Shown here piece after piece: positions 1-10,112 of a stretch of 64,000 nucleotides of DNA (the first letter of the stretch is position 1; each line of letters begins with the position of its first letter). The DNA lies in NCBI GenBank assembly GCA_022560025.1, contig JAFISE010000003.1, positions 375,262 through 439,261 on the forward strand, in the 5' to 3' direction. A program made the translations under genes and the position numbers. This stretch comes from Stagonosporopsis chrysanthemi (taxonomy: Eukaryota; Ascomycota; Dothideomycetes; Pleosporales; Didymellaceae). The notes beneath the pieces are model-generated. The model worked only from the letters and a program-made list of their open reading frames with translations. It was not told the DNA's origin and did not search any database.

Positions 1-1
1 G

Positions 2-1714
2 ACATCGCCCATTGTAACTCCTGCAAGAACACACGACCATGGGGACAGGTTACCGTACGATCGGGCCCAGCCGCCACTTTTCGTATCGCTAGGTCAAAAC
101 ATCGACCCATTCAGGACGATGTTCCAGTCGAGCTACAAAATCGTGTCTGTCGAACGGATGAAGTTTTTGTGTGCGAGGTTCTTTGGCACATATGCCATGG
201 GCCAGAAGTGGATACCCACAATTCTCAGCGCGCCGCACACGTATCTCAGCACGTTGGTCTGCGCCTCTGCGCATCTCGACGCCATCCTCGAGCGAAGCAC
301 AGAGAGTCCTGAAACGCTTGCTCTCCGCCAGGAAGTCATGCATCTCATCGACCGAAACATCTTGTATCCTAACAAGCAAGTTGACGATCTCAATATCACT
401 GCTTTGATCCAGCTCATCGTCTCAGAAGTGATCGGGCGACGCGAGATTGCACTGAAGTTTCACGCTTCTGGTATCCGGGCCATGTTTGAGCAGCGTGGTG
501 GCTTGAATCAGTTAGGTCTTGGTGGCTACCTTGCATCTACGATATCATGGACAATGCTCGAGTCAGCAATACTATCGGAGAGCAAGCCTGAAGAACTCTA
601 TCTCGAATACGCCACGGCTCATTCGACGAGGTACCCCGCCTACCCTCTGACTGCCACTATTCCGGAGTCGCCTATTTACCGCCCGCGAGTTCACTTCGAA
701 ACCCTCAAAACATCAAGATCCTGTTCGCAGCAGACACTGGATCTGCTCGAAGATATTCACGCAATGACCGAAATCTTTCTGAACCCAGCAAGATCCCACC
801 GACAAGCCTCAAAGGCGCTCCCAGATCTTTTCAACGACATCATCGCGAAGTACCCGCCCATAATCCGGGCTCATAGCGCAACACGCAACGATTACAGATA
901 TGAAGCGATTCGTATTACCGCCATTCTGCAAGCCAATGCAATTATGAACAGGATATCGCTATCGAGCGCCCTTTCTCAAAGCGCTAACGCAGTATCGAGA
1001 CACTCGTGGCCTTCATACAATTTCCCACCTGCATCGAAGTCGGACCTTGCTATGGCCTCACCGGTATCGCCCCTCACTATGCGCCATGACTCTATTGGAA
1101 GCATGTACGCAAGTAGTCTCGCTCCCGAAGAGGTGGCAAACTCGAGCTTCGATTTGGCCCGGTCATCTATCTCTTCGATCAGGACCTCAAATTTGTCCAT
1201 ATCATCTTCGGCGTCACGTCCATCCATATCTTCCATCGCAACATCGCGTTCATCACTATCGTCATCAGCGGTACCGTACCCGACTTTCTCACGTCCGAAA
1301 CTTTCAACATCGACATCCTATCCATTCAACGACGCCTCCTTCTCTCAGACTCCCATCGCAGCACAATCCGATCCAGACGTTCTTTTGAAAGACTTGAAAG
1401 CACTCCTTGACAACTCCAACATGTCAGAATGCTGGCAAGACATGGCTGGCGTACTCCTCTGGATCGGCCTCGTCATCGGAGCAGCAAGCCACAAAAGCGA
1501 AGACATGGTGTTGAAGCGATGGTACTCAGCTCTGTCAATGCGAGCAAGTATACTGTTGTCTTTCGAGCATCCTGAAGCTACGAATGCTACAATGCTGAAG
1601 ATGAGCAAACTGATCGAGGCTCTGGGCGAGTCGAACCCGGCGAGCGCCTTGGGCGGCACCAGTGAGCAGGTGAGATGGGATAGCGCGGCTCCTGGGAAGA
1701 AGAGGAAGGTTTGA
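2..1714 (+). CDS. C-terminal part of a fungal-specific transcription factor (5' end outside window)
   Basis: The frame is open from base 2, so the first ATG at 119 is probably internal and the gene starts before the window. About 570 residues are visible. They resemble the middle and C-terminal regulatory region of Zn2Cys6 fungal transcription factors: a short DPFRT-like linker, then helical segments rich in Leu/Ala (about residues 60-250), then a Ser-rich low-complexity stretch (about 370-460) and a last helical block. No zinc cluster is visible, as expected if it lies upstream. The C-terminus ends in GKKRKV, a classical basic nuclear-localisation-like motif directly before the stop. I see no intron. 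The family call is inferred from overall character rather than one diagnostic motif. Confidence 0.6.
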   Translation, partial: TSPIVTPARTHDHGDRLPYDRAQPPLFVSLGQNIDPFRTMFQSSYKIVSVERMKFLCARFFGTYAMGQKWIPTILSAPHTYLSTLVCASAHLDAILERSTESPETLALRQEVMHLIDRNILYPNKQVDDLNITALIQLIVSEVIGRREIALKFHASGIRAMFEQRGGLNQLGLGGYLASTISWTMLESAILSESKPEELYLEYATAHSTRYPAYPLTATIPESPIYRPRVHFETLKTSRSCSQQTLDLLEDIHAMTEIFLNPARSHRQASKALPDLFNDIIAKYPPIIRAHSATRNDYRYEAIRITAILQANAIMNRISLSSALSQSANAVSRHSWPSYNFPPASKSDLAMASPVSPLTMRHDSIGSMYASSLAPEEVANSSFDLARSSISSIRTSNLSISSSASRPSISSIATSRSSLSSSAVPYPTFSRPKLSTSTSYPFNDASFSQTPIAAQSDPDVLLKDLKALLDNSNMSECWQDMAGVLLWIGLVIGAASHKSEDMVLKRWYSALSMRASILLSFEHPEATNATMLKMSKLIEALGESNPASALGGTSEQVRWDSAAPGKKRKV

Positions 1715-2126
1715 AACCAAACAACAATGTTCTCTTGATTTATTTTCGAGTCAAGAGGAGATGTCGAATTAAGCTTACCCCAGAGTGGTAACTTTTTCGG
1801 CGTCTCTGATGTGGGTCGCAAAAGCAAAGCTGCTGGTACAGGGCTGCCTATGGCTGACGTCGTTATCTTATTCTTCGCATGTATACTTGTTTACGATTGA
1901 CCAGGAGTTAGGGGTATTTTTAAGGTCTTGGGTCACGGCCAACATGTACAATATATCAAGTGTGTTCATCAACACTTTCGGATTCACGCCCAGCATTGTC
2001 TTCCAGGCAGACACAATCTTCATAACACGACCAAGTGTGTTCATTCCATGACTTCATAACTCATTATTTATCCCCCACACCACTCTGTAAAGGCAGTAGC
2101 AGCGGTATCGTCCGACTCCCTAAGGC
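1715..2126. other. Intergenic spacer between convergent genes
   Basis: These 412 bases separate the 3' ends of the transcription-factor fragment and the I78-type inhibitor. They presumably hold both 3' UTRs. I see no ORF with coding character, no RNA gene and no strong repeat. Confidence 0.6.
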
Positions 2127-2490
2127 TTAACCATAGCGGACATTCTGTACCGTTCCGTCGTCACCAACGTGAATGTTCAGCCTGTCAGGCTTGAAATCCA
2201 TTGTGCTCATGCTATCGGGCTTCAGCACGCGGTGCTCCTTGGGCAGATCCTGCTTCGCGAATGTCTGACCTCTAATTAGCAAACACGTTCCTTGTACAAC
2301 ACAGCTGGCAGTGGCAGGGGAATGGGTAAAGTGGGCAGGCTACGACGACGTGTGATATGGGGTGCGAGTGAGTGGAGCGACGTACGGTCTCGTTGTGCGC
2401 CTCGCCCAGCGACTTGCCCATCAGCTTGGTGGTCCACTCCTCGGCGCCCTTGCCATCGGCGGACTGCAGACCGGGAACTACGAGAGGCAT
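2127..2490 (-). CDS. Small cytosolic proteinase inhibitor, I78 family
   Basis: Two exons, complement of 2386-2490 and 2127-2264, encode 80 residues. The 121-nt intron (donor GTACGT, acceptor GGTCAG) is in phase 0. The N-terminal half has the short helix LMGKSLGEAH. The C-terminal half has the I78 signature: RVLKPDSMSTMDFKPDRLNI followed by a DDGTV turn. I78 proteins are small inhibitors of subtilisin-like serine proteases. There is no signal peptide, so this one is probably intracellular. The length matches the family. The usual Cys-Gly near the C-terminus is Tyr-Gly here. Promoter-like elements lie about 120-240 bp upstream of the start. Confidence 0.8.
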
Positions 2491-2608
2491 GTTGATGTGT
2501 GGTGATGTGGTGAAGCGGCGAAGTAGTACACGTGGTAGAATCGTGATCGTAGTGTGAGGAAGTAATTTGTGTGGTAATTGTGAGCTCCGGCGGGGGAGGT
2601 GGTGTGGG

Positions 2609-2614
2609 TATATA
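2609..2614 (-). promoter_or_regulatory. TATA-like element upstream of the I78 gene
   Basis: A TATATA run lies about 119 nt upstream of the inhibitor's ATG and reads in its direction of transcription. Position and sequence suit a core promoter TATA box. It is inferred from sequence only. Confidence 0.35.
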
Positions 2615-2717
2615 TGCAGATAACAGACCCTGGTAGGCGGCGAGAGATTAACTTAGTTAATGCGCGTTTGGAAGGTCGAGATCGTAGGCTCCAGTCATGC
2701 GGCGCGTGGTGTTTGGC

Positions 2718-2729
2718 GGTGACGTCACC
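2718..2729. promoter_or_regulatory. Perfect CRE/ATF-type palindrome
   Basis: GGTGACGTCACC is a 12-bp perfect palindrome containing TGACGTCA, the consensus of CRE-binding bZIP (ATF/CREB) factors. It lies about 230 bp upstream of the I78 inhibitor ATG and 110 bp beyond the TATA-like element, a plausible upstream activating position. Another TGACGTCA occurs at 59762-59769, far from an obvious promoter. Confidence 0.4.
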
Positions 2730-3367
2730 CGCTTCTGGCCGAGTGGATCGCTGCTGCTCATTGAGGGGTGGTGGGGCACCCGAACCAATGACCCAAGATC
2801 TCACAACAGACTCGCATTGAGAAGAAGAAGAAGGCTACAAGCAGTAGCCATCGGAAAAAGTGTGCCAGCAAAAGCTCAAAGAATAGTTGCTTGCGGAGGT
2901 GTTCCAAGTCGTTGATGCTATTGAAGGGCCAAAGGAAGATCACCTGGAGGGGAATGAGCCACGGCGGGGTTGAGGTCCAGGGGGCTGTCGCTTCGATGGG
3001 TAGCGGTCTCGCGACCGGAGAAGATATAGTAGACGTCTTAAGATTTGGAACAGATTTGATGGGTGTATACGGTGAGGACGGGAGCAACATGATGCAATGA
3101 TGTGTTGTTGTAAAGTTGTGGAAATTGTATGCCGTTTATACGGAAGACCTTGCTTTGCATCATACCAATAATGAGGTTCCGCCTGCTCTTTATAACAGCT
3201 AATTGAACCCTGAAAAGCACTAAATGTGGCTCACCTTCGTGTGCGAAGGGTCCAACTGCAGTTTCAGTTTTGCATGGGTCTTGCTCAAACTGACTGTAGT
3301 TTGGGTTCTGTTCGTCGTCGTACTCGGGGTATGATATTCTTCAACATGAGCCTCTATGTCAACAAAA

Positions 3368-5353
3368 CTACAGCTTCCGACTCCTGACCATTCCTTTCTT
3401 GATACCTGTAAGCTCACCGCCGTAATTTGCGTGTCCAGATGCAGCCTTGGCCTTATCGAACACCGGCCGCATGCTTTTCTCCTTCTTGAGCTTCTCCTTG
3501 TACTTCTCCTTCTTCTTGACACGGGGGTTCCTAACGCTTTTCTTGCGATGCGGCGTGAGGCCCTTGTTCTTTTCAATCTGGTAACTGATTTGCCTGCGCC
3601 CATCATCGCCGATGATCTCCTCTTCGATAACCTGAGCACCTTGCTTGGCAGCCTCTGCGTATGCAGTTGCCCGATCGGACTTAGCCTGCTTCTTGGAATT
3701 GCTGCGGGCAGCAACCATATCGTAGTAACCATCCTCGTCTTCAAAGTCATTATCTTCTGGGCGGAAAGGTTCTGCTTCGTCGCCTGAGCTGTCTGGACCT
3801 TCGCCAAGGGTAACACCTGGGCCTTTGTCCGCGTGCTGACCGCGCTTCTCAGCCTCCGCCTGCAGGCGAGCTTGTCGGTCCTTGAGACGCTCGCGATGCG
3901 GCACGTCCGCATCTCCGCCATAGTCCTTGCCAGCTGCATCACGCTTGTTGGCCTTCTGTGCGATCTGTGATGTGTAGAAGCGCAGCGACTTCTTCTTGCG
4001 TGCCTTCTCGGCCAACTCGTGTGCAGTGAGGTCGGTCTCCTCGCCGAAGTCTGAATCGTCGGGGTTGAGCAGGTTGATCTTGCCCTCAGGTGCCTTCTTC
4101 TTCTTCGAAGCCTTCTTGAGCGCAGCCTTGTCTGTGAGTGCGGACAGCGATCCAAGGTCTTGCTCAGTCTGAAGTAGCTTCTCAGCGCGGCGAGCCTTGG
4201 CCTCGGCGCGGGCTGTCTCTGCAGCGCGCTCTGCCTTAGTCTTCTTCAGCTTCTGCGTCTTCTTCTTAGGTGCCTGCTCAAGCTCTGCGCCTGACAGCGC
4301 GCTGGCCTCGTCGATGACAGAGAGCTCGTCTGCGTCTGTCTCAACCATAGGATCGGCTACCGGTAGACTCTCAATTTTGGTCCATAGTCTTTGTGTCTTC
4401 AGCAAGCTCTCCATGACTGGATGCTCGTGCAGCTCCTTCGGATCCAATGCAATTGCTGATGAGCCATCCTCATTCGCTGTCGAGCCCAGAATGGCGAAGT
4501 ACATAGCCATAGCGGCAAGGTAAGCTGCGCATGCTCGGTACTTTGTGACAGCTATCGGAGTGAGCAGACTGCTCTTGCTGGATTTTGTGGCGCGTGATTT
4601 AAGTAGGCGTTCGGCGGCTTTAGCAGCGGCGGCGAGTTCGTCGTGCAGCGGTTGCAGGCGCAGGTATTCCCTCGATATGTGCTCGAACTCCGGGTATCGT
4701 TTCTTCATGATCTTGAGACGTTCCTCCTCAGGCATATTGTCCGTGATCTGCAGTTGCGGTAGTACCTCTGTGACCCGTGCGCCTTCTTCTGCATCCTCTT
4801 CCTCACCCTGACCAAACCACTCGTCCTCGTCGAAGCCGAATGCTGCTTCTGACATCCCTTGTAGCTGCTTCTTTTGCAACCTGCGTGCTTCCTTCTCTTC
4901 GTCAAGGGCGTCTTGTTCAGTCTCGATTGCATCTGCATTGTAGTAATCCTTCCTTGAAGCACCCCAAGCCTCATCCATTTCCTCTTCCTCATCTTCAGGC
5001 TCCTGCTCTTCGGATTCGGCAGCGTCGCTGGCATCGTCTTCGTTGTCATCGTTGCTGTCGCTCAGGTTGTCGCCGAGGATCTCTTCTTCTGAGTTTTCGA
5101 GGAACTTGTCTACCAGCAGTCAGTCAGCTTGGTCGAGAGAATAGACAAGATAATACGCACCCTCCTCCTGGTACTTCCTCATCTTTTTTGCCACCGGCCC
5201 TTCATCGAGCAGGACCTTTTCGCGGTTCATGAGGAACTCATCTTCCGAATCGGCAACATCTTCCCACGAGTTAATGGCGAGTTTTGAGTCGTCTTTCTTG
5301 GCGGTCTTTGAGTCGCCATACGCGCGACCACCGGCCTTTCTTTTCTTGGCCAT
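3368..5353 (-). CDS. sas10: Sas10/Utp3 family U3 small nucleolar RNA-associated protein
   Basis: Two exons, complement of 5161-5353 and 3368-5109, encode 644 residues. The 51-nt intron is GTGCGT...CTGACTGCTGGTAG. I chose ATG 5353 because the protein then begins MAKKRK. An in-frame start further upstream, near 5446, would add 31 unlikely residues. The N-terminus is acidic (about 60-130). A Sas10/Utp3/C1D domain lies at about 190-300. A Lys/Glu-rich linker leads to the Sas10 C-terminal domain (NKGLTPHRKK, then RNPRVKKKEKY and a YGGE-TGI block ending RSRKL). The yeast family works in the nucleolar SSU processome during 18S rRNA maturation. The gene is divergent from the Tsc10-like gene, with only 262 bp between start codons. 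Confidence 0.92.
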
Positions 5354-5615
5354 ATTTGCTGTTGTTCGTTCTTGTGGTGCCGGACTGACGATGTTCAAGA
5401 TGGGATCCAAAAAAGTTTCGTATGGCCGCGGGAAAGCACGACCCACTTGCGCTAGGGTCCACTAGTCTGAGCCAGGAAAGGCGCCCCTCCATGCCCAAGT
5501 GCCTGCAACCATTCGCTCTCCGTTTGTCGACAAGTTATAGTGCTTACAGAATCCTTGATTCCATATTCAGGTTTCTCACGCCCTCGGGTGTAAGCTTCGA
5601 GATTTTGCCTTGCAA
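5354..5615. promoter_or_regulatory. Shared bidirectional promoter region
   Basis: These 262 bp are the whole space between the start codons of Sas10 (minus) and the 3-ketosphinganine reductase (plus), so both promoters and 5' UTRs must lie here. I see no clear TATA box, as is common for housekeeping genes. Confidence 0.5.
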
Positions 5616-6774
5616 ATGTCTCAATTGCTTCTTCTCGCAACTGGTTTTGTCCTTATACTCGTCGGAATAGTCAGCCTGGACATCATGGGCTTCGCATTCT
5701 GGAAGGGGAATCAGTTCCCAGTGGAAGGAAGGGTAAGCAGATTTATTTCTTTCAGAGACAAGCATTACTAATGCATCAACTTAGACAGTCCTCCTCACAG
5801 GCTCCTCTCAAGGTATGGGTATGGAGGTTGCAAAACTGCTCTCTGCTCGCGGCGCAAATCTCATCCTCGTCGCTCGAACCGCGAAGAACCTCGAAGCTGC
5901 AGTGATATACGCCCGATCGCATGCAAAGAACCCTTCGAGCCAACGTTTCCACTTCATCTCTGCCGACGTCACCTCCGAGACTGAGAACGAACGTATCCTG
6001 AGCGAAGCCACGGCCTGGAACAACGGCGTTATGCCCGAGATTGTGTGGGCCATTGCTGGTGCTTCAACACCTGGACTTTATGTCGAAACCAGTACCGAGA
6101 CTCTTCGCAAGCAGATGGACTTGAACTACTTCGCTGCAGCGTATTTGGCTCACAAGACCTTGAAAGCTTGGTGGTACCCTGACACGCCATACTCGTCGCA
6201 AGGAAAGGAAGCTGTACCGCAAGGCACAAGACACTTCATTGTCACAGCCTCGGGAGCGGCGCTGGTAGGCCTGGCGGGCTACACACCGTATGCGCCTGCA
6301 AAAGCTGCACTACGCTCATTGGCAGACGGTCTGCGCTCGGAAGCCTTGCTGTACAATGGAGCACGTCGGTCGAAGATCACCACAGGACAAGAACCAGCGC
6401 CTTTCGACGTCAGTATCCACGCTGTGATCCCAGGCACAATACTCTCGGCTGGCTTTGAGAACGAAGAAAAGACCAAGCACGCTGTCACACGTCTCCTCGA
6501 ATCGTCCGACCCAAGGCAGACCGAGATTGAGGCTGCAACTGCGGCCGTGAAGGGACTCGAGAATGGCGACTACATGCCTACAACCAATTGGCTGATCGAT
6601 ATACTACGTCTGGGTTCGTTGGGCAGCAGCCAGCGAAACAACATCGTAGTGGACACCTTCATGGCGTGGATCGTGTCTATTGCATGGATCTTCATGGTCC
6701 CTGATCTCGACGGCAAGGTCTGGGGATGGGGTAAAAAGGAAGGTATGCCCAAATTCAGGCAAAATGCCCAGTAG
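5616..6774 (+). CDS. tsc10: 3-ketodihydrosphingosine reductase (short-chain dehydrogenase)
   Basis: Exons 5616-5732 and 5785-6774 give 368 residues. The 52-nt intron has donor GTAAGC and branch TACTAAT. An N-terminal membrane helix (about 3-28) is followed by the NADPH-binding TGSSQGMG motif (44-51), the SDR serine (about 195) and the catalytic YAPAK (Tyr208, Lys212). A second hydrophobic segment lies near 333-347. The layout matches Tsc10/KDSR, an ER-membrane enzyme that reduces 3-ketodihydrosphingosine to dihydrosphingosine in sphingolipid synthesis. The first exon alone carries the membrane anchor. The long-range similarity around the NWLID and WIVSIAWIF segments supports Tsc10 over other SDRs. 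Confidence 0.87.
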
Positions 6775-7376
6775 GTCTTCTCAGCATCACTCGTGTAGCA
6801 TGCATAGCTTGCGAATACCCATATGATGTTTTGCATGCGTCAACAGTTCCCAGATGCGCAGCTACCATGTTCCTCGCACCACCAAAAGCTCGTGTATTCT
6901 GGACAACTGTCTTTCATGACAGTGACCGCAGCCGAATTCATATCTTGTGTATTCGCGCAGCTTGGGCACCAATCCACTCACATTCGGGATCAAGATCCAG
7001 GGTACCAGATACCGACTGAGTTTGGCACAACACGCGAGCTGGCACAGGCACAGGCACAGGCACAGCGACAGCAGTCTTTCCGATCAAGGACACCCGTCTG
7101 ATAGCCCTTGAGGAAGCAATGTCTCGGAAAGTGGTAGAAGTCCGGTGACCTCTCCTCGAAGTCATCCACTCGGGACAACTCCCATGTACGTCCGTGTATT
7201 GAAACACGGCGTTTGCGAAATACTGGAATTCCCAGTTGATTTCCATCGGGCGCTTGTGGCGTTTGTGCTCGTTCTCGTAGTTCCCTGTACCGCGCACAAC
7301 GGAAACGCACGGTACGCAATGTGGGCACGATTTGGAAGTCAGTCTGATTTGTGTCAGTCGCGAGAACTTGGTGACG
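6775..7376. other. Intergenic, with a short GGCACA repeat
   Basis: About 600 bp without a supported gene. A hexamer run (GGCACA, four copies) occupies 7041-7064. The remainder shows no RNA gene or coding ORF. Confidence 0.5.
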
Positions 7377-8790
7377 TTATGGTAGAGGCATGATCACCAG
7401 GTAATTAAAGTCAAAATCTGCCCATTCTGCAAGATCCAAGCTACTCTTGGACAATTGGATACCAAGCTGTTCGATATCTGTGGAATTAAGAATGACTCTG
7501 CGCCAGTCGTGGGTCCAATTTAAATTGTTGGCTCCATTGTGCCATCCGAAACTCCTCAGTCGAGATCCAATGGGCCGGAATTCGTCTCTCAAGACGGGTG
7601 GTGCATTCGCCTCGGCAGTGCAATGGAAATTGCTAAGATTTGCAAATCCCCTAAATACCTCACTGACAACGCATTCAAAGGACTCCAAGGATTGCTCAGC
7701 TTTCGGATCAATTCGAATGTACCAGAGCATAGACAGTTCGCCAAGTTCCCTGTACTTGGACACTTCGATATCTGCATGCTCGCCCGATTCAATGCTTTCT
7801 GATCTAGCCCTCCTTACGATTTCTGCGCATAATTCGCCAATGAATCTATTCACGTAGGTGCGTTTAGCCAGTGTAAGACTAATCATGTTTCGAAAGTCGA
7901 ACATGGGAGAAGAAATCCCCAAGGACGTTGTCCAGATCGAGGCTTTGTAATTTGAGCATTTCTAGCTTCAGTGGCGGCGACGAATCTGTACACCGGTCAT
8001 AGAGTACGTCCGTTCCATGGGCTAAGGAGTTCTTGTCTCTTTGGGATGAGCGACTCAATGACAACCGCTTCAGGCTGGATAATAACCGCATGCCCCTGAA
8101 CACCCAGGAGATGTCTTCGCTTCGCCCAATTTGAATTCAAAGATATGTAGAGGAAATTCATGGCTGTCGTTGATTGACTTCCTGGCAGGCTTCAGTTCGA
8201 GTTCGATGCCCATGCTCCACATCGTACACGGATGACCAAGCCGCCGCTGGCGAAGTTGAAAGTGTGCAGCAAGCTTCGAAGACGACAGTCGATCAGCTAA
8301 GAAGCTGTATATAGGACGGAACCATAGGCCAGTCAAGGTCGCGAACAACCGAATCAAGAAAGAATGCTGTAGAGCATACGTACCGAAAAGTGTAAAGACG
8401 ATCGTTTGGTAGGTTATGTGGAATTTCAAAGACTTTTTGATCGCAACCAGGCGTATCCTCTTGATCAAACTCTGTGCATCGTTCTCTCGAAATCATTAAC
8501 CTGGGAAAAAGGGCTGGTCTGCACAGTTACTGGCTCCCGTGGGGACTGATCGTCTTCAAACGTTGAGGAACGTATCTGTCGCAGATGGCAGCCACCGGAG
8601 GACCACCTCCTCAAGGAAGTGACCAACACCATGCTTCCTCTCATCTCAAGTGTGGACATAGACAGTGCGGTACAGGAACAGTGTTGCTACAGCCCGAAGT
8701 TCTTTGCATGTAAGACACAGTGCTGAGGTCAGCTCCGAAGGTCACATGTTGGAGTATAACGATCTGAACATCAGTCGGAAGACTGAGCAT
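7377..8790 (-). pseudogene. Degenerate F-box/leucine-rich-repeat type protein gene
   Basis: Reading the minus strand from ATG 8790, an F-box-like start (MLSLPTDVQIVILQHV) continues naturally only after a frame change near 8735 (LTCKELRAVATLFLYRTVYV). Two stops follow within about 100 nt of the 8665 region. Further LRR-like pieces sit in different frames: a segment ending FEFKLG (about 8130), then SEDISWVFRGMRLLSSLKRL (about 8120-8050), then another shift near 7915 into a 181-residue segment ending at 7377. None of the shifts coincides with a good splice site, although a GTACGT near 8380 could be a genuine intron donor. I read it as a decayed gene. Fungal F-box proteins are usually SCF ubiquitin-ligase adaptors. 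Sequencing error is the alternative explanation. Confidence 0.5.
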
Positions 8791-10112
8791 GGTAGACTTG
8801 AATTGCCATGAGACAAGAGATTTGAATAGCACAAGCGCAACCAAGATGGACGCGCTGATTAAGGCATCAGTGCGAGCTGGTGCTAGCCATGTCGCGAGCA
8901 TGCGGTAGTACAATATGCTCTTCCATCCTCCACAGCACATTATGATAGATTGCTTGTTGGCAGGGTCCGTCAAGTGTGCCTCAATGCGGACAGGGAATGA
9001 TAAAACTGTACATCCATGACAACACCGACAGGCTACGCTGGAGACGTAGATGTGCACTCCATTAGCGCCTGCGCGCGCTCTCTTTCTTTGTCTACACGGG
9101 CAACTTCGTTTCAAGCTCAACCGCATCCTACTGACAATGCTTCGTCCATCCTTGCATTCTTCGCACCATGAGTTCTTTTTGGTGCCCACTTCCGACTGTT
9201 GATGGTGTCGAGAGGCCGAGTTGATGGGATGTGGCTGGAGTGCAGGTTGTGGGGCCGCCCTGCCTTCCGCCCATTGGATGTGACTTTGCCAGGCACATGA
9301 AAGCTTGTCCAGATGGGCAAATGGTCACGATGCTCACACAAGCGACAGTGTTTCATGAAGCGCTCCCACTCTGCCACTATTTCGGAAGAGACGAGGTTTG
9401 CTCCGATGAATGGCAGCGACAGAGCGACGGCAACTAACGGATCCACTTTCGGTTCGAGAACTTTGATCAACGAGGCTGACAGCATACCCAAGTCTCTACA
9501 ACCGCCCCCACCGCCCCTCCCGGTAAAGCGCGTTGCTGCCCGGCATTAGCGACAAATATAGTGTTGCACCCCTCCATCGAGACGCGCAAAAGGGCGCGTT
9601 GGGGGGTTGTCATGTACCTGCAAACACATCGCAAACGCCACAAGCCGCTGCCGCCTTCAAGCAAAGGATTCGTCAACACGGTCAGGTGTCCAATCACCCG
9701 CTTGCTTGCAGATGCAGCCTGGCGGGCACCAGACCAATGCACAAGTGCCCGGCTTCAGCCCCAAGACGCAGCTGCCTGCCTGATGACTAGCTGCATCGTC
9801 GTGCAGTGTGGTGCTTTCGGCCCCCAAAATGACGGCTGCTTAATTTCATTCAAATCCTCGCGCGTCCGCTCTTCGTCCAGATTATCCTGCACACTTGCGT
9901 TACCTTGTTTTCTGCTGCATTTGTGTGTCGTATCAGTCAGCTTGTGCCGCCCCGGAGCAAGCCATCACCGCCGCCCCGCTTTCGCAGCTGACACCTGAGC
10001 CCACACCTTTGAGCACTGTTTGCTCGGGAGAGTATTTATTGCAGCATCTCGAATCTCCTCTTTTCTACACATCGAAATCCTCACCCGCTGTATCTGAGCC
10101 TTCTCCTCCAAG
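8791..10112. other. Gene-free spacer
   Basis: About 1.3 kb upstream of the coiled-coil gene. Several ORFs of 60-180 codons occur on both strands, but their composition is not protein-like and no motif is recognisable. The last 250 bp are C- and T-rich and likely hold the promoter and 5' UTR of the downstream gene. Confidence 0.5.

Larger units (their letters stand above)
2491..3367. other. Spacer between I78 gene promoter and Sas10 3' end
   Basis: This 877-bp stretch holds the promoter of the inhibitor (TATA-like and CRE-like elements annotated separately) and, distally, the 3' region of the Sas10 gene. ORFs here are short and lack coding character. I see no RNA gene. Confidence 0.55.
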
